A stretch of 64,000 nucleotides of DNA from Alphaproteobacteria bacterium (GTDB lineage: Bacteria > Pseudomonadota > Alphaproteobacteria > Micropepsales > Micropepsaceae), in contig WGMH01000001.1 in assembly GCA_016125165.1 (NCBI GenBank), positions 372,001 to 436,000 on the forward strand, read 5' to 3'. Below the pieces are notes generated by a model, which worked only from the letters and a program-made list of their open reading frames with translations, searched no databases and was not told where the DNA came from. A program made the translations under genes and the position numbers. Below, piece after piece: positions 17,521 through 27,188 of this stretch (position 1 is the first letter of the stretch; each line of letters opens with the position of its first letter).

Positions 17521-20500
17521 TGCGGTATGCCGAACTCGCCGTCACCACCAATTTCTCGTTCCTGCGCGGGGCCTCCCATGCACAGGAGCATGTCATCACC
17601 GCTGCCGAACTCGGTTATGCCGCCATCGGCATCGCCGACCGCAACACGCTTGCCGGTGTCGTGCGCGCCTACGATGCGTGCGAAACCCTGGAAGGCGACA
17701 AACCCAAACTTCTTGTCGGCGCGCGGCTTGTATTTGCCGATGGCACACCCGATATCCTCGCTTATCCGGTGGATCGCGCGGCCTATGGCAATCTCTGCCG
17801 TCTTCTGACGGAAGGAAAGCTCCGGGCCCGAAAGGGTGAGTGCACGCTCTTCTTCCAGGATCTTCTGGATTGGCAGGAGGGGCTTCTGCTTGTCGTCATG
17901 CCGCCGCCGCCCGGCCCGCGGAAGACGGCATCCCAAGCCTCCCTCCCCCCTCCCCCCCGGGGAAAAGGGCAAAAAGCGAAAAACGAATATCCGCCGCAAA
18001 AACAGTCGCTTGCGGAGATTTTGGGATTTTTGGGCCGTGCATATCCGGGACGGGTGTGGCTTGGGGCCTCCATGCTCTATCGCGGCGACGATGGACGGCG
18101 GCTGAAACAGTTGCAGCGCATGGCGCGCGCCACGCATGTCCCGCTGCTGGCCACGAACGATGCGCTCTATCACATCGCGGAACGGCGCGAATTGCAGGAC
18201 GTCGTCACCTGCATCCGCGAGCATGTCACCCTGACAACCGCGGGCCGCCTGCTCGAAGCCAATGCGGAACGGCATCTGAAAGCGCCACAGGAGATGGCGC
18301 GCATATTCCGCGAGGCGCCCGATGCCATTGCAGAAACTCTGCATTTTGCGAACCGTATTTCTTTCACCCTCAAGGATCTGAAATACAATTATCCCGACGA
18401 ACCGGTTCCCAAGGACAAGACACCGCAACAATTTCTCGAAGAACTCACATGGGAAGGCGCAAAGAAGCGTTACCCCAAAGGCATTCCGGAGAAAATCCGC
18501 GCGGTTCTCAGGAAAGAACTGGACATTATTGAAAAGCTCGATATCGCGCCATATTTCCTGACCGTGCGCGACATCGTCGGCTTCGCCAACCGGCGGGAGA
18601 TTCTCTGTCAAGGCCGTGGGTCGGCCGCCAATTCCGCCGTCTGCTTTGTGCTCGGCATTACGGCTGTCGATCCCGCGGAGTTCGATCTTCTCTTCGAACG
18701 TTTCGTATCGCAGGAACGCCGGGAACCGCCGGATATCGATGTCGATTTCGAGCATGAGCGGCGCGAGGAAGTTATTCAGGATATCTACAGGCGGTATGGG
18801 CATGACCGCGCCGCTCTCACTGCCACTGTCATTTGCTATCGCCCGCGTAGCGCCATCCGCGAAGTGGGCAAGGTGTTCGGTCTCACTGAAGATGTCACCG
18901 CCGCCATGGCCAGCGGTGTGTGGGGAAGCTGGGGCCACGAACTGAAGGAGCGCGAGGTCAAGCAGGGCAGCTTCGATCCCGGCAATGCGTTAATCGGCCC
19001 GGCATTGGAGATGACCAATGCGTTGATCGGATTCCCGCGTCATCTCTCCCAGCATGTGGGCGGCTTCGTGCTCACGCGCGACCGTCTCGACACCATCGTC
19101 CCCATCGGACCCGCCGCAATGGACGACCGCTATTTCATCGAATGGGACAAGGACGATATCGACCGCCTGGGCATGATGAAGGTGGATGTTCTGGCGCTTG
19201 GCATGCTCACCTGCATCCGCAAGACATTCGATCTCATCCGGATACACGAAGGAAAGCATCTCGAACTGGCCACCGTGCCACGCGAAGATCCTGCGGTGTA
19301 CGACATGCTGTGCAAGGCCGACGCCATCGGTGTCTTTCAGGTGGAAAGCCGCGCACAGATGAACATGTTGCCGCGCCTTGCGCCCCGAAAATTCTATGAC
19401 CTCGTGGTGGAAGTCGCCATCGTCCGCCCCGGCCCAATCCAGGGCAACATGGTGCACCCTTATCTGAAACGGCGCAGCGGTCTTGAGCCCGTCTCCTTCC
19501 CCTCGCCGTCACCCGAACATGGTCCACCCGATGAACTCGTCACCGTGCTCGGAAAAACGATGGGGGTTCCTCTTTTTCAGGAACAGGCGATGAAGCTTGC
19601 CATTGTCGCGGCAAGGTTCACGCCGGACGAAGCCAACGGCCTGCGTCGCGCCATGGCAACCTTCCGAAATGTTGGCACCATCGACCGCTTCCGAGACAAG
19701 ATGGTGGAAGGCATGGTGGGGCGCGGCTATGAACGCGAATTCGCCGAGCGCTGCTTCAAACAGATTGAGGGATTCGGTTCTTACGGTTTTCCGGAAAGCC
19801 ACGCGGCAAGTTTCGCCTATCTCGCCTACGTCTCCGCCTGGCTCAAATGTCATCATCCCGCAGCCTTCGCCTGCGCCCTCCTGAACGCTCAGCCGATGGG
19901 GTTCTATGCCCCTGCCGAGATTGTGCGTGATGCCCGCGAGCATGGCGTCGAGGTCTTCCCCCCCGATATCAATTTCAGCCACTGGAATAACGTGCTGGAA
20001 CGCAATCGTTGTGGTGTTCTGGGGCTTCGCCTCGGCTTTCGGCAGATCGACGGCTTCTCTGAAGAGCATGCGCGCGCGCTCGTGAATGCACGCGGCTATG
20101 GGTATGCCTCGCTTCCGAAACTTGTTAGGCGTTCCAGCCTTCTCAAGCCGCAGCTTCTGGCCCTCGCCGAAGCCGATGCTTTGGGCTCCCTTGGCATGGA
20201 CCGGCGCGAGGCACTTTGGGCTGTGCGCCGACTTGCTGGGGAACAGAGTCTGCCGCTGTTTACCGCACGGCGTGTCACCGATCAGCCTGGAGAAGATATT
20301 CAACCGCTTCCATCCATGCCACTCAGTGAAAATGTTCTTGCCGACTATCAGACATTGCGGCTGTCGCTTAAGGCTTATCCCACTGAATTCCTGCGCGAAC
20401 GGTTTCAGGCAGAGCGGATCATGGATTGCGCCAGTGTTCAGGCTTCTCGTGACGGCGCGAGGGCACGTTGCTGCGGGGTGGTGCTGGTACGGCAGATGCC

Positions 20501-20837
20501 GGGCGCGAAAGGCGTGGTGTTTGTCACGCTCAGTGACGAGACCGGCGTTGCCAACGTCGTGATATGGCCCTCTATCTTCAAGACCTTCCGCAAGGAGGTG
20601 ATGGGCGCGCGGCTCCTGCTGGTGGAAGGGAAAGTCCAGCGTAGTGTGGAAGGCGTGGTCCACCTGGTGGCGGAACGCATGGTGGATCGCAGCGATGATC
20701 TCCACGTTCTTTCGAATGACGGCTTTCGACACGACATGGTGGCCGGGGACATTCCGCCGCCCCCGGATTCACGCGCGCCAATGCATCGCCATCCGCGCGA
20801 TGTGCGCGTGCTGCCAAAATCACGGGACTTCCACTGA
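17520..20837 (+). CDS. dnaE2: Error-prone DNA polymerase DnaE2 (ImuC) with an internal repeat-derived insert
   Basis: A 1105-residue C-family polymerase from the ATG at 17520. It has an N-terminal PHP domain (TTNFSFLRGASH), polymerase motifs GRGSAANSAVCF and the acidic cluster PPDIDVDFEHERR near residue 405, a helix-hairpin-helix part, and a C-terminal OB fold (VVFVTLSDETGVANVVIWP). It performs mutagenic translesion synthesis together with ImuA and ImuB. Residues about 128-162, inside the PHP domain, form a Pro/Lys/Gly-rich low-complexity stretch. Its DNA (about 17901-18004) resembles, on the opposite strand, the palindromic repeat upstream of mdh, so it seems to be an in-frame insertion in a poorly constrained loop. 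Confidence 0.93.
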   Translation: MRYAELAVTTNFSFLRGASHAQEHVITAAELGYAAIGIADRNTLAGVVRAYDACETLEGDKPKLLVGARLVFADGTPDILAYPVDRAAYGNLCRLLTEGKLRARKGECTLFFQDLLDWQEGLLLVVMPPPPGPRKTASQASLPPPPRGKGQKAKNEYPPQKQSLAEILGFLGRAYPGRVWLGASMLYRGDDGRRLKQLQRMARATHVPLLATNDALYHIAERRELQDVVTCIREHVTLTTAGRLLEANAERHLKAPQEMARIFREAPDAIAETLHFANRISFTLKDLKYNYPDEPVPKDKTPQQFLEELTWEGAKKRYPKGIPEKIRAVLRKELDIIEKLDIAPYFLTVRDIVGFANRREILCQGRGSAANSAVCFVLGITAVDPAEFDLLFERFVSQERREPPDIDVDFEHERREEVIQDIYRRYGHDRAALTATVICYRPRSAIREVGKVFGLTEDVTAAMASGVWGSWGHELKEREVKQGSFDPGNALIGPALEMTNALIGFPRHLSQHVGGFVLTRDRLDTIVPIGPAAMDDRYFIEWDKDDIDRLGMMKVDVLALGMLTCIRKTFDLIRIHEGKHLELATVPREDPAVYDMLCKADAIGVFQVESRAQMNMLPRLAPRKFYDLVVEVAIVRPGPIQGNMVHPYLKRRSGLEPVSFPSPSPEHGPPDELVTVLGKTMGVPLFQEQAMKLAIVAARFTPDEANGLRRAMATFRNVGTIDRFRDKMVEGMVGRGYEREFAERCFKQIEGFGSYGFPESHAASFAYLAYVSAWLKCHHPAAFACALLNAQPMGFYAPAEIVRDAREHGVEVFPPDINFSHWNNVLERNRCGVLGLRLGFRQIDGFSEEHARALVNARGYGYASLPKLVRRSSLLKPQLLALAEADALGSLGMDRREALWAVRRLAGEQSLPLFTARRVTDQPGEDIQPLPSMPLSENVLADYQTLRLSLKAYPTEFLRERFQAERIMDCASVQASRDGARARCCGVVLVRQMPGAKGVVFVTLSDETGVANVVIWPSIFKTFRKEVMGARLLLVEGKVQRSVEGVVHLVAERMVDRSDDLHVLSNDGFRHDMVAGDIPPPPDSRAPMHRHPRDVRVLPKSRDFH
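17935..18004 (-). repeat. G/C-rich palindromic repeat copy inside dnaE2
   Basis: Read on the minus strand, this segment has TATTCGTTTTTC, then a T-rich spacer, then CCCC and two G-runs separated by single A residues. The same order of motifs occurs at 25226-25272 upstream of mdh. Here it lies within the dnaE2 reading frame and encodes a Pro/Lys-rich insert. The motif match was judged by eye. Confidence 0.55.
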
Positions 20838-20844
20838 AGCGGTA

Positions 20845-22074
20845 TCAGCGCGCCTCAACATCGCGAAGGCGGTCTACCGTGCGCAGCGGCGGGAAAAGAC
20901 GCATCCAGATGATGACGATCAGAAGCGTACCAATACCACCGATGACAACAGCGGGCACTGTGCCGAAGAACGAAGCCGTCACGCCCGATTCAAATTCACC
21001 CAGTTCGTTGGAGGCGCCAATGAAAAGCATGTTCACCGCACTTACCCGCCCCCGCATTTCGTCTGGCGTTGCATACTGGATCAGCGCACTGCGCACGAAG
21101 ACACTGATCTGGTCCGAGGCGCCAAGAACGGCGAGCGCGACCAGCGAAAGATAGAAATTCGTAGAGACACCAAAGATGATGGTTGCGATACCGAATATGG
21201 CAACGGCGACAAACATCTTGGTGCCTGTATCGCGTTCAATCGGATAACGCGTAAGGAAAAAAGCTGTCAATGCCGCGCCCACAGCAGGAGCGCTGCGCAA
21301 GACACCAAGCCCGACAGGACCCACAAGAAGAATGTCACGTGCAAAAACCGGCAGCAGCGCTGTGGCTCCACCGAGCAATACGGCAAAGAGATCGAGCGAA
21401 ATCGCACCCAGCACAACGGGCCGGGCCCGTACGAAGCGCACGCCTTCCTTCACCCGTTCCAGCCGCGTACCCGACGGCGGTGGACCGCTCCTGCGGCGAC
21501 CGCCAAGGGTCATCGTACCAAAGGCCGCAGCGAGAAAGCACACCAAGCAGGCCGAATACGCACCAAAAGGGCCAAGCGCATACAGAAAACCACCGAGCGC
21601 CGGTCCACCGATAACCGCGACCTGAAACGCAGAAGATCCCCACGCAATCGCCTTTGGCAGCCGCTCGCTGGGGACCAGGAAGGGCAGCAGCGATTGGGAT
21701 GCAGGACCGGAAAATGCGCGCGCGCTCCCGAACAGCACCATTACGGCATAGAAGGGCCACGCATTCTGCGGATGCGCAAAACTCAGAAACAGCAGGAGCG
21801 CGCTGCACAGCGCTTCAACTGCAAGGCTAATGACCAGAACCTTACGCTGATCGAAGCGATCGGAAATTTCGCCAGCAGGCAGCGTGAGCAGAAACATCGG
21901 CAGGAATTCGGAGAGACCGACAAGCCCCAACGAAATCGGATCGCGCACGATGTCGTAGATCTGCCAGCCAACGGCAACGGACTGAACCATCATCGCGGTG
22001 GTCGAGAAGAAACGGGACGCGATGTAAACTTTGAAGTCGTTCTCGCGATAGATGGCAATATTCTCAGCGCTCAT
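20845..22074 (-). CDS. MFS efflux-type transporter (EntS-like group)
   Basis: A 409-residue membrane protein from the ATG at 22074; this ATG overlaps the stop of the acetyltransferase gene, which favours it over starts further upstream. Around 12 hydrophobic segments are present. The loop-2 motif GEISDRFDQRKVL and the internal loop with RRRSGPPPSGTRLERVKEGVRFVRARP match the MFS_3/EntS-like exporters, which usually export siderophores or drugs. The substrate here is not deducible. It is the second gene of a two-gene unit and converges on dnaE2 with 7 bases between stops. Confidence 0.82.
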   Translation of the reverse strand: MSAENIAIYRENDFKVYIASRFFSTTAMMVQSVAVGWQIYDIVRDPISLGLVGLSEFLPMFLLTLPAGEISDRFDQRKVLVISLAVEALCSALLLFLSFAHPQNAWPFYAVMVLFGSARAFSGPASQSLLPFLVPSERLPKAIAWGSSAFQVAVIGGPALGGFLYALGPFGAYSACLVCFLAAAFGTMTLGGRRRSGPPPSGTRLERVKEGVRFVRARPVVLGAISLDLFAVLLGGATALLPVFARDILLVGPVGLGVLRSAPAVGAALTAFFLTRYPIERDTGTKMFVAVAIFGIATIIFGVSTNFYLSLVALAVLGASDQISVFVRSALIQYATPDEMRGRVSAVNMLFIGASNELGEFESGVTASFFGTVPAVVIGGIGTLLIVIIWMRLFPPLRTVDRLRDVEAR

Positions 22075-22616
22075 GCCATCGACGCTTGCCGCCGCATCCA
22101 TTCTTCGCGTGTGATGCTCCACATATCGGCAGGGTAATCCTTGCCGCCGACCGTCAGGGCAATTCGCTCACCCTTGGTTTCGCCGAGCCGCTGCGCCACA
22201 GCCTGCGATGGGGTGTTGTCGGGATCGATGCAGGAAATGAGCCTGTCCACCGGCTGTGTAAGAAAGGCATAGCGCATGGCGGCGGCGGCGGCCTCGGTGG
22301 CATAGCCCCCGCCCCAATAGGGTTTGCCGAGGGTCCAGCCGATCTCCAGCGACGGCCAGCCTTCAGGATTGATCATCCCCACGCGACCCATGAGGGCACC
22401 GTCTGACTTTCGTTCCACCGCCCAAGTGCCATAGCCGAGCAACATCCAGTGACCGAGAGCACTGGCCATGCTGCGCCAGGCATCGGCGCGGTTCATGGGA
22501 GCAGGTGCGATATAGCGGGTCACCTCCGGGTCCGCCATGAAGCTGGCGAACGCATCCAAGTCCGCTTGACGGAACTCGCGAAGGATAAGCCGCCCGGTTT
22601 CAAGCCGCGGAATCAT
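22071..22616 (-). CDS. GNAT-family N-acetyltransferase (RimJ/RimL type)
   Basis: A protein of 181 residues from the ATG at 22616 (MIPRLETGRLILREFRQADLDAF, the usual N-terminus of this group). The acetyl-CoA region is visible as EIGWTLGKPYWGGGYATEAAAAAMRYAF. Such enzymes acetylate amino groups of proteins or small molecules. The gene overlaps the MFS exporter by 4 bases, which suggests a modification-plus-export pair. That is inference from position. The target is unknown. Confidence 0.85.
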   Translation of the reverse strand: MIPRLETGRLILREFRQADLDAFASFMADPEVTRYIAPAPMNRADAWRSMASALGHWMLLGYGTWAVERKSDGALMGRVGMINPEGWPSLEIGWTLGKPYWGGGYATEAAAAAMRYAFLTQPVDRLISCIDPDNTPSQAVAQRLGETKGERIALTVGGKDYPADMWSITREEWMRRQASMA

Positions 22617-22792
22617 CGGGAAATCTCCAAGGGGCGCGGAAATTAGCAAGCAAACCTCTCGCCCGCCAAGGCGCGCGACAAACCGCGACAATCCTCACGG
22701 GTTTGCGCGGAACACATGGCTTCCATCCGGCCGTTTCCTCACCAAGTCGATAGACAGGCCGGCACTGCCGGATAACAGCGAAGGAGACGACA

Positions 22793-23164
22793 ATGAACAC
22801 CACCAAGAAGATTGCCCTCTTGACCGCGGCGTTCCTGATGACGGCCGGCTCGACTGCGGCGATGGCGGCACCGAACGGTCCTGCGCCGAAGGCGCCGCAA
22901 CAGCATCAGATGCAGATGGCGCAGTACGACCGTCACGACAATGACCGGCACGACAATGACCGCCACGATGCCAAGGCCAGACCCAACGATTTCCGCTTCG
23001 GCTATGACCAGCGCAAATTCCGCGATCGTTTCCACAAGCCGCCGGTGAAATTCGAAAAGACCTTCAAGGCGCCGCATCGCGGCATGAAGTACCGGCAGGG
23101 TCACTGGCAGTGGCAGAAGAACCACTGGGCCTGGATCGTCGGCACCTGGTTCTTCGTGCGCTGA
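22793..23164 (+). CDS. Small exported His/Asp-rich protein, YXWXXGXW-like
   Basis: A 123-residue protein with a clear signal peptide (KKIALLTAAFLMTAGSTAAMAA) and a strong AAGGAG ribosome-binding site upstream. The mature part begins with a His-rich segment in which RHDND is repeated. The DNA at 22931-22972 is a near-perfect tandem of 15-base units. The C-terminal third (KYRQGHWQWQKNHWAWIVGTWFFVR) is Trp-rich and resembles YXWXXGXW-repeat periplasmic proteins. The His/Asp repeat could bind metal ions, but this is only suggested by composition. Function unknown. Confidence 0.8.
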   Translation: MNTTKKIALLTAAFLMTAGSTAAMAAPNGPAPKAPQQHQMQMAQYDRHDNDRHDNDRHDAKARPNDFRFGYDQRKFRDRFHKPPVKFEKTFKAPHRGMKYRQGHWQWQKNHWAWIVGTWFFVR

Positions 23165-23176
23165 TCCCTGACTGAC

Positions 23177-23250
23177 TTCTCTCCCAACGCTCCCAGGGAG
23201 AGAGAAAGCGAAGCCTTCGCGGGGTAACGCCCCTCCCCCCGCGAAGGCTT
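23177..23250. terminator. Double hairpin between convergent genes
   Basis: Two hairpins lie in the spacer. The first has arms TCTCTCCC (23178-23185) and GGGAGAGA (23196-23203). The second is a perfect 14-bp stem, AAGCCTTCGCGGGG (23211-23224) with CCCCGCGAAGGCTT (23237-23250), a 12-base loop, and TCGTTTG following. It probably ends transcription from both sides. Confidence 0.7.
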
Positions 23251-23267
23251 TCGTTTGTGCGCGAAGA

Positions 23268-23693
23268 CTACTGCAGATGAATGGTGATGGCGTTCGCGCC
23301 GGGCTTCAGCGTGATCTTCGCATCATCGAACGCGGGCGGCCCCATGTTCGGCTTGGCATCGCGCGAGATGCCAAATGGTTCGGTGGGCATGCCAATGAAA
23401 CTCGTATCGAGCTTGTTGTTGCCGTTCTCGTCCTGAAATGTCTTCACGCCATAGACGCCCGGCAGGATGCCGGTGAGCGTGACCACCATCTTGCCGGCCG
23501 TCGCGGCGACGATAGTGCCAATCGCGGGCTTGGCTCCGCGCACCGAAAAAATCGACTCATCGTAGACGCCCAGCCGCAGATTGCCACCCTTCGCGGTAAC
23601 GCCTTCCACGGTGACGGTGAGGGATGCCGTGTCGGCGGCGAAGGCCGGTGTGGCCACGGCGAGGAAGGCAATCGCGGCTATGAGCTTTTTCAT
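23268..23693 (-). CDS. DUF2141-family exported protein
   Basis: A 141-residue product from the ATG at 23693 with a signal peptide (KKLIAAIAFLAVATPAFAA). The mature domain has the DUF2141 pattern: GNLRLGVYDESIF, then LPGVYGVKTFQDENGNNKLDTSFIGMPTEPFGISRDAK. The family is periplasmic and beta-rich, with no known function. It lies 19 bases downstream of a small membrane-protein gene in the same direction, so the two may be co-transcribed. Confidence 0.85.
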   Translation of the reverse strand: MKKLIAAIAFLAVATPAFAADTASLTVTVEGVTAKGGNLRLGVYDESIFSVRGAKPAIGTIVAATAGKMVVTLTGILPGVYGVKTFQDENGNNKLDTSFIGMPTEPFGISRDAKPNMGPPAFDDAKITLKPGANAITIHLQ

Positions 23694-23712
23694 TTGCGGT
23701 TTCCTGTTGGGT

Positions 23713-24159
23713 TCAATCCTTGAACGCGGCGGCCGACTTGGCCCGGCGCGCGACGAACAGATAATTGGCCGAGGCGACAAGAGTGGCCAGTACCAGCAAG
23801 GCCGCCAGAATAATCACCCAGAAAACGAAAGTGGTTTGCAGCGGCGCAAGGTTCAAGGCCCCGGTCACGAGAATGCCGATGGCGATGAAAATCCAGGTGC
23901 GCTGGAAAAGATTGGCGAGGAAAGACGCCACATACCCGAAATAGCCGCGGCTTGCTGCCGCTTCGGCGTTGCGTTCGACCGCGGCGTCGATGATCGCCTG
24001 TTCCACCTTCGGTGTCGGGTGCAACACCGCTCCGGCGATGAAACCGCCTATCGCCACGATGACGCCGAGAAGCACCAGAAGCGAAGACGGCCACACCAGA
24101 TTGGCCGTCACCAGAAGAAGGCCGAGCGCGACACCGGCTATGGGAGCAATGTCGCGCAT
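23713..24159 (-). CDS. Small integral membrane protein of unknown function
   Basis: A 148-residue protein from the ATG at 24159. An earlier in-frame start would overlap mdh. About four hydrophobic segments are visible: residues 5-22 and 26-46 at the N-terminus, then roughly 88-108 and 113-133. A short soluble loop (TPKVEQAIIDAAVERNAEAAASRGYFGY) lies between the pairs and a basic tail follows. No family was recognised. It follows mdh in the same direction after 17 bases. Confidence 0.72.
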   Translation of the reverse strand: MRDIAPIAGVALGLLLVTANLVWPSSLLVLLGVIVAIGGFIAGAVLHPTPKVEQAIIDAAVERNAEAAASRGYFGYVASFLANLFQRTWIFIAIGILVTGALNLAPLQTTFVFWVIILAALLVLATLVASANYLFVARRAKSAAAFKD

Positions 24160-24176
24160 GGTTCTAAGACCTTCCC

Positions 24177-25272
<1,096 letters not shown>

Positions 25273-25375
25273 AGCCTCGAAAAAACCCGGACATTCTGCC
25301 CATTTATGCGGGCGGCCGGGGGGAGGTTTTCCACGCATACCGAGCGGCGACCGCTTTCCTCATATGGGGTGGCGG

Positions 25376-26689
25376 CTACTCGATTGCCAGCCTCGTGAAG
25401 ACCATCGTTCCGCCGGGCGAGCCGCCATAGGACGGCAGCAGCGAATCCGGCGCAAAGGCGAAGCTGTAGGACGCGCCAAGTCCGATGCGGGCATGTTCGG
25501 CCACCTGAAAATCACGAATGGCACCGAGGGTGAGTTCGCCCACTTCGGCGCGCGACAGGCCAAGCTCTTCATCCTGCTTCCATTCGGCGCGGGTGAAGAG
25601 CGTCCACAAATCGGCGGGCTTGTATTCGGCTTCGAATAGAAGCGCGCTCAGATCGGTGCCGTCGCTCAGATGTTTCGCGCCGAAGGCCAGCGTTGCAGCA
25701 AGCGAGCTTTCATCGCCGAGCTTGGTGACATAGGTGGCGCTGGCGGTGAAGCGGTTTTCATCGATTGAGGGATCGAGCTGTTCGGGGCTGGCGATATGCC
25801 CATACGACACCTGCATCGACCAATGGTCATCGGGATTGAATGTGATGCGAGCCGACGTGGAATCGAAGCGTGCATTGTCGAAGTCAAAGCGGTGCTGATC
25901 CGGCTCGCGGCCCGTGAACTGCGAGACTTCCAGCTTCCAGTTGCCATGCACGAAGCCCGCCGTGGCAACACCATAGGTAATGTGCGTGGAATCGAGCCAG
26001 TGATGGCTGATCGGCGCGGCGGGATTATCCATGCCGCTCGGCCGATGCATGAACGCCGCGGGACCGAGCGCCGGTTCGCCCGGATAGCCGAAATAGACAA
26101 AGACGCTGTCGACACCGGAGATGCGCTGGCTGTAGCTCGCCGACAATTCCATGAAGAGATCGTGCGGATGCTGGCGATCGACGAGATGGGTGACGCCATC
26201 GGCGGTTTCGCCGCCAGCGAGCAGAAGCGGATAGCCGCGCTTGCCCATGAAGGGATCGGGGCTGAGCATGGCGCGGAGGCTCAGCGTGCCCGATCCGAAA
26301 TCGCGCCGCGCGCTGCCCATGAACATGCCGGCGAGAAACGCCTTGTCCGCGCCGCGCGGACCGCTCTGGGTATCGTAAATCGCGTTCAGTTGCAGATGCC
26401 CCATAAGCATCCAGCCATCGAGCATCGCGTGCAGGCCGCCATGTTCGCTGGCATCGGGCTGCCAAGCGGTGCCGGACGCATCGCGCGTGGCGGGGTAAGG
26501 CCCCAAAAGGCCTTGTGCCATGGGCATTTCCGGCATTGCTTCGCGGTTGTTTTTCTCCATTCCAGGCATGTCATGCATCTTGTGCATGGCGTGCGGATCG
26601 GCGGGCATATCACCCGGCGCTTCATCGGCCAGCGCCTGCGCTGGCAGAGCGGCAAGGATGGCAGCAAAAAGTGCGGAACGCATTTTCAT
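25376..26689 (-). CDS. His/Met-rich outer-membrane-like protein, probably copper-related
   Basis: A protein of 437 residues from ATG 26689 (a second ATG is 6 bases on), with signal peptide KMRSALFAAILAALPAQALADE. The first mature 40 residues are unusually rich in Met and His (DPHAMHKMHDMPGMEK, AMPEMPMAQG), as in periplasmic copper-binding proteins. The rest alternates polar and aromatic residues like a beta-barrel and ends in FTRLAIE. No catalytic motif was recognised. It is divergent from a copper-type csoR gene with a perfect operator between them, so copper control is likely. Its exact role is unknown. Confidence 0.75.
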   Translation of the reverse strand: MKMRSALFAAILAALPAQALADEAPGDMPADPHAMHKMHDMPGMEKNNREAMPEMPMAQGLLGPYPATRDASGTAWQPDASEHGGLHAMLDGWMLMGHLQLNAIYDTQSGPRGADKAFLAGMFMGSARRDFGSGTLSLRAMLSPDPFMGKRGYPLLLAGGETADGVTHLVDRQHPHDLFMELSASYSQRISGVDSVFVYFGYPGEPALGPAAFMHRPSGMDNPAAPISHHWLDSTHITYGVATAGFVHGNWKLEVSQFTGREPDQHRFDFDNARFDSTSARITFNPDDHWSMQVSYGHIASPEQLDPSIDENRFTASATYVTKLGDESSLAATLAFGAKHLSDGTDLSALLFEAEYKPADLWTLFTRAEWKQDEELGLSRAEVGELTLGAIRDFQVAEHARIGLGASYSFAFAPDSLLPSYGGSPGGTMVFTRLAIE

Positions 26690-26756
26690 GGGCAGCCTTC
26701 GGCGAATGATGCGATAAGGGGACGGCAGAGGCGGAGCCATGGGCCCCGTGCATACC

Positions 26757-26773
26757 ATACCCCGGAGGGGTAT
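26757..26773. promoter_or_regulatory. CsoR-type operator
   Basis: ATACCCC (26757-26763) and GGGGTAT (26767-26773) form a perfect 7-3-7 inverted repeat. It has the A/T-flanked G/C-tract form of operators bound by the CsoR/RcnR/FrmR family. It lies 6 bases before the csoR ATG and 67 bases from the start of the divergent His/Met-rich gene, so one site could control both. Confidence 0.8.
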
Positions 26774-26779
26774 ATAGAG

Positions 26780-27097
26780 ATGACCAAGGCCGTTTCCAAG
26801 CCCCCGAAGTCCAACCCGGGCAACACCGCGCAGCCCGGCTCCCGGGTGTTGAGCCGCCTTGCCCGCATCGAGGGGCAGGTGCGCGGGGTGGCGCGGATGG
26901 TGGAGGAAGACCGCTATTGCATCGACATTCTCAACCAGCTGCAGGCGGTAAAATCGGCGCTGAAGAAGGTGGAAGAGGAAATCCTGAAAGGTCACGCCGC
27001 TCATTGCGTGGCGCACGCGATCAAAAGCGGCGACGCCAGGGATCAGGCGAAGAAATTCGCCGAGCTGGTGGAACTGTTCGGGAAATACGGCAAATAG
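26780..27097 (+). CDS. csoR: CsoR-family copper-sensing repressor
   Basis: A 105-residue all-helical regulator (SRLARIEGQVRGVARMVEEDRYCIDILNQL, then VEEEILKGHAAHCVAHAI). C47, H72 and C76 have the C-x24-H-x3-C spacing of the Cu(I) site in Mycobacterium CsoR, which separates it from nickel RcnR and formaldehyde FrmR proteins. Binding Cu(I) releases DNA in this family. The ATG at 26780 is chosen because it follows the operator; the same frame stays open almost 1 kb upstream across the opposite gene, which is a shadow. Autoregulation is expected. Confidence 0.9.
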   Translation: MTKAVSKPPKSNPGNTAQPGSRVLSRLARIEGQVRGVARMVEEDRYCIDILNQLQAVKSALKKVEEEILKGHAAHCVAHAIKSGDARDQAKKFAELVELFGKYGK

Positions 27098-27115
27098 CGC
27101 GCCGCAGATAAAACA

Positions 27116-27152
27116 AAAGCCGGGCACACGCGGCTTGCGCGTGCCCGGCTTT
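27116..27152. terminator. Bidirectional terminator between csoR and the HU-like gene
   Basis: A 12-bp perfect stem, AAAGCCGGGCAC (27116-27127) with GTGCCCGGCTTT (27141-27152), has a 13-base loop. A-rich sequence precedes it and T-rich sequence follows, so it can act on both strands. It sits between convergent genes. Confidence 0.8.
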
Positions 27153-27188
27153 GAAGCATTTTCCGAATGCCCGGCTGACGCCAGACGA

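Noticed and set aside
22931..22975. Short tandem repeat considered as CRISPR
   Set aside because: Units are 15 bases without spacers and lie inside a coding sequence.
25796..26779. Long upstream extension of the csoR frame
   Set aside because: It crosses the divergent His/Met-rich gene in antisense. The CsoR domain and operator place the start at 26780.
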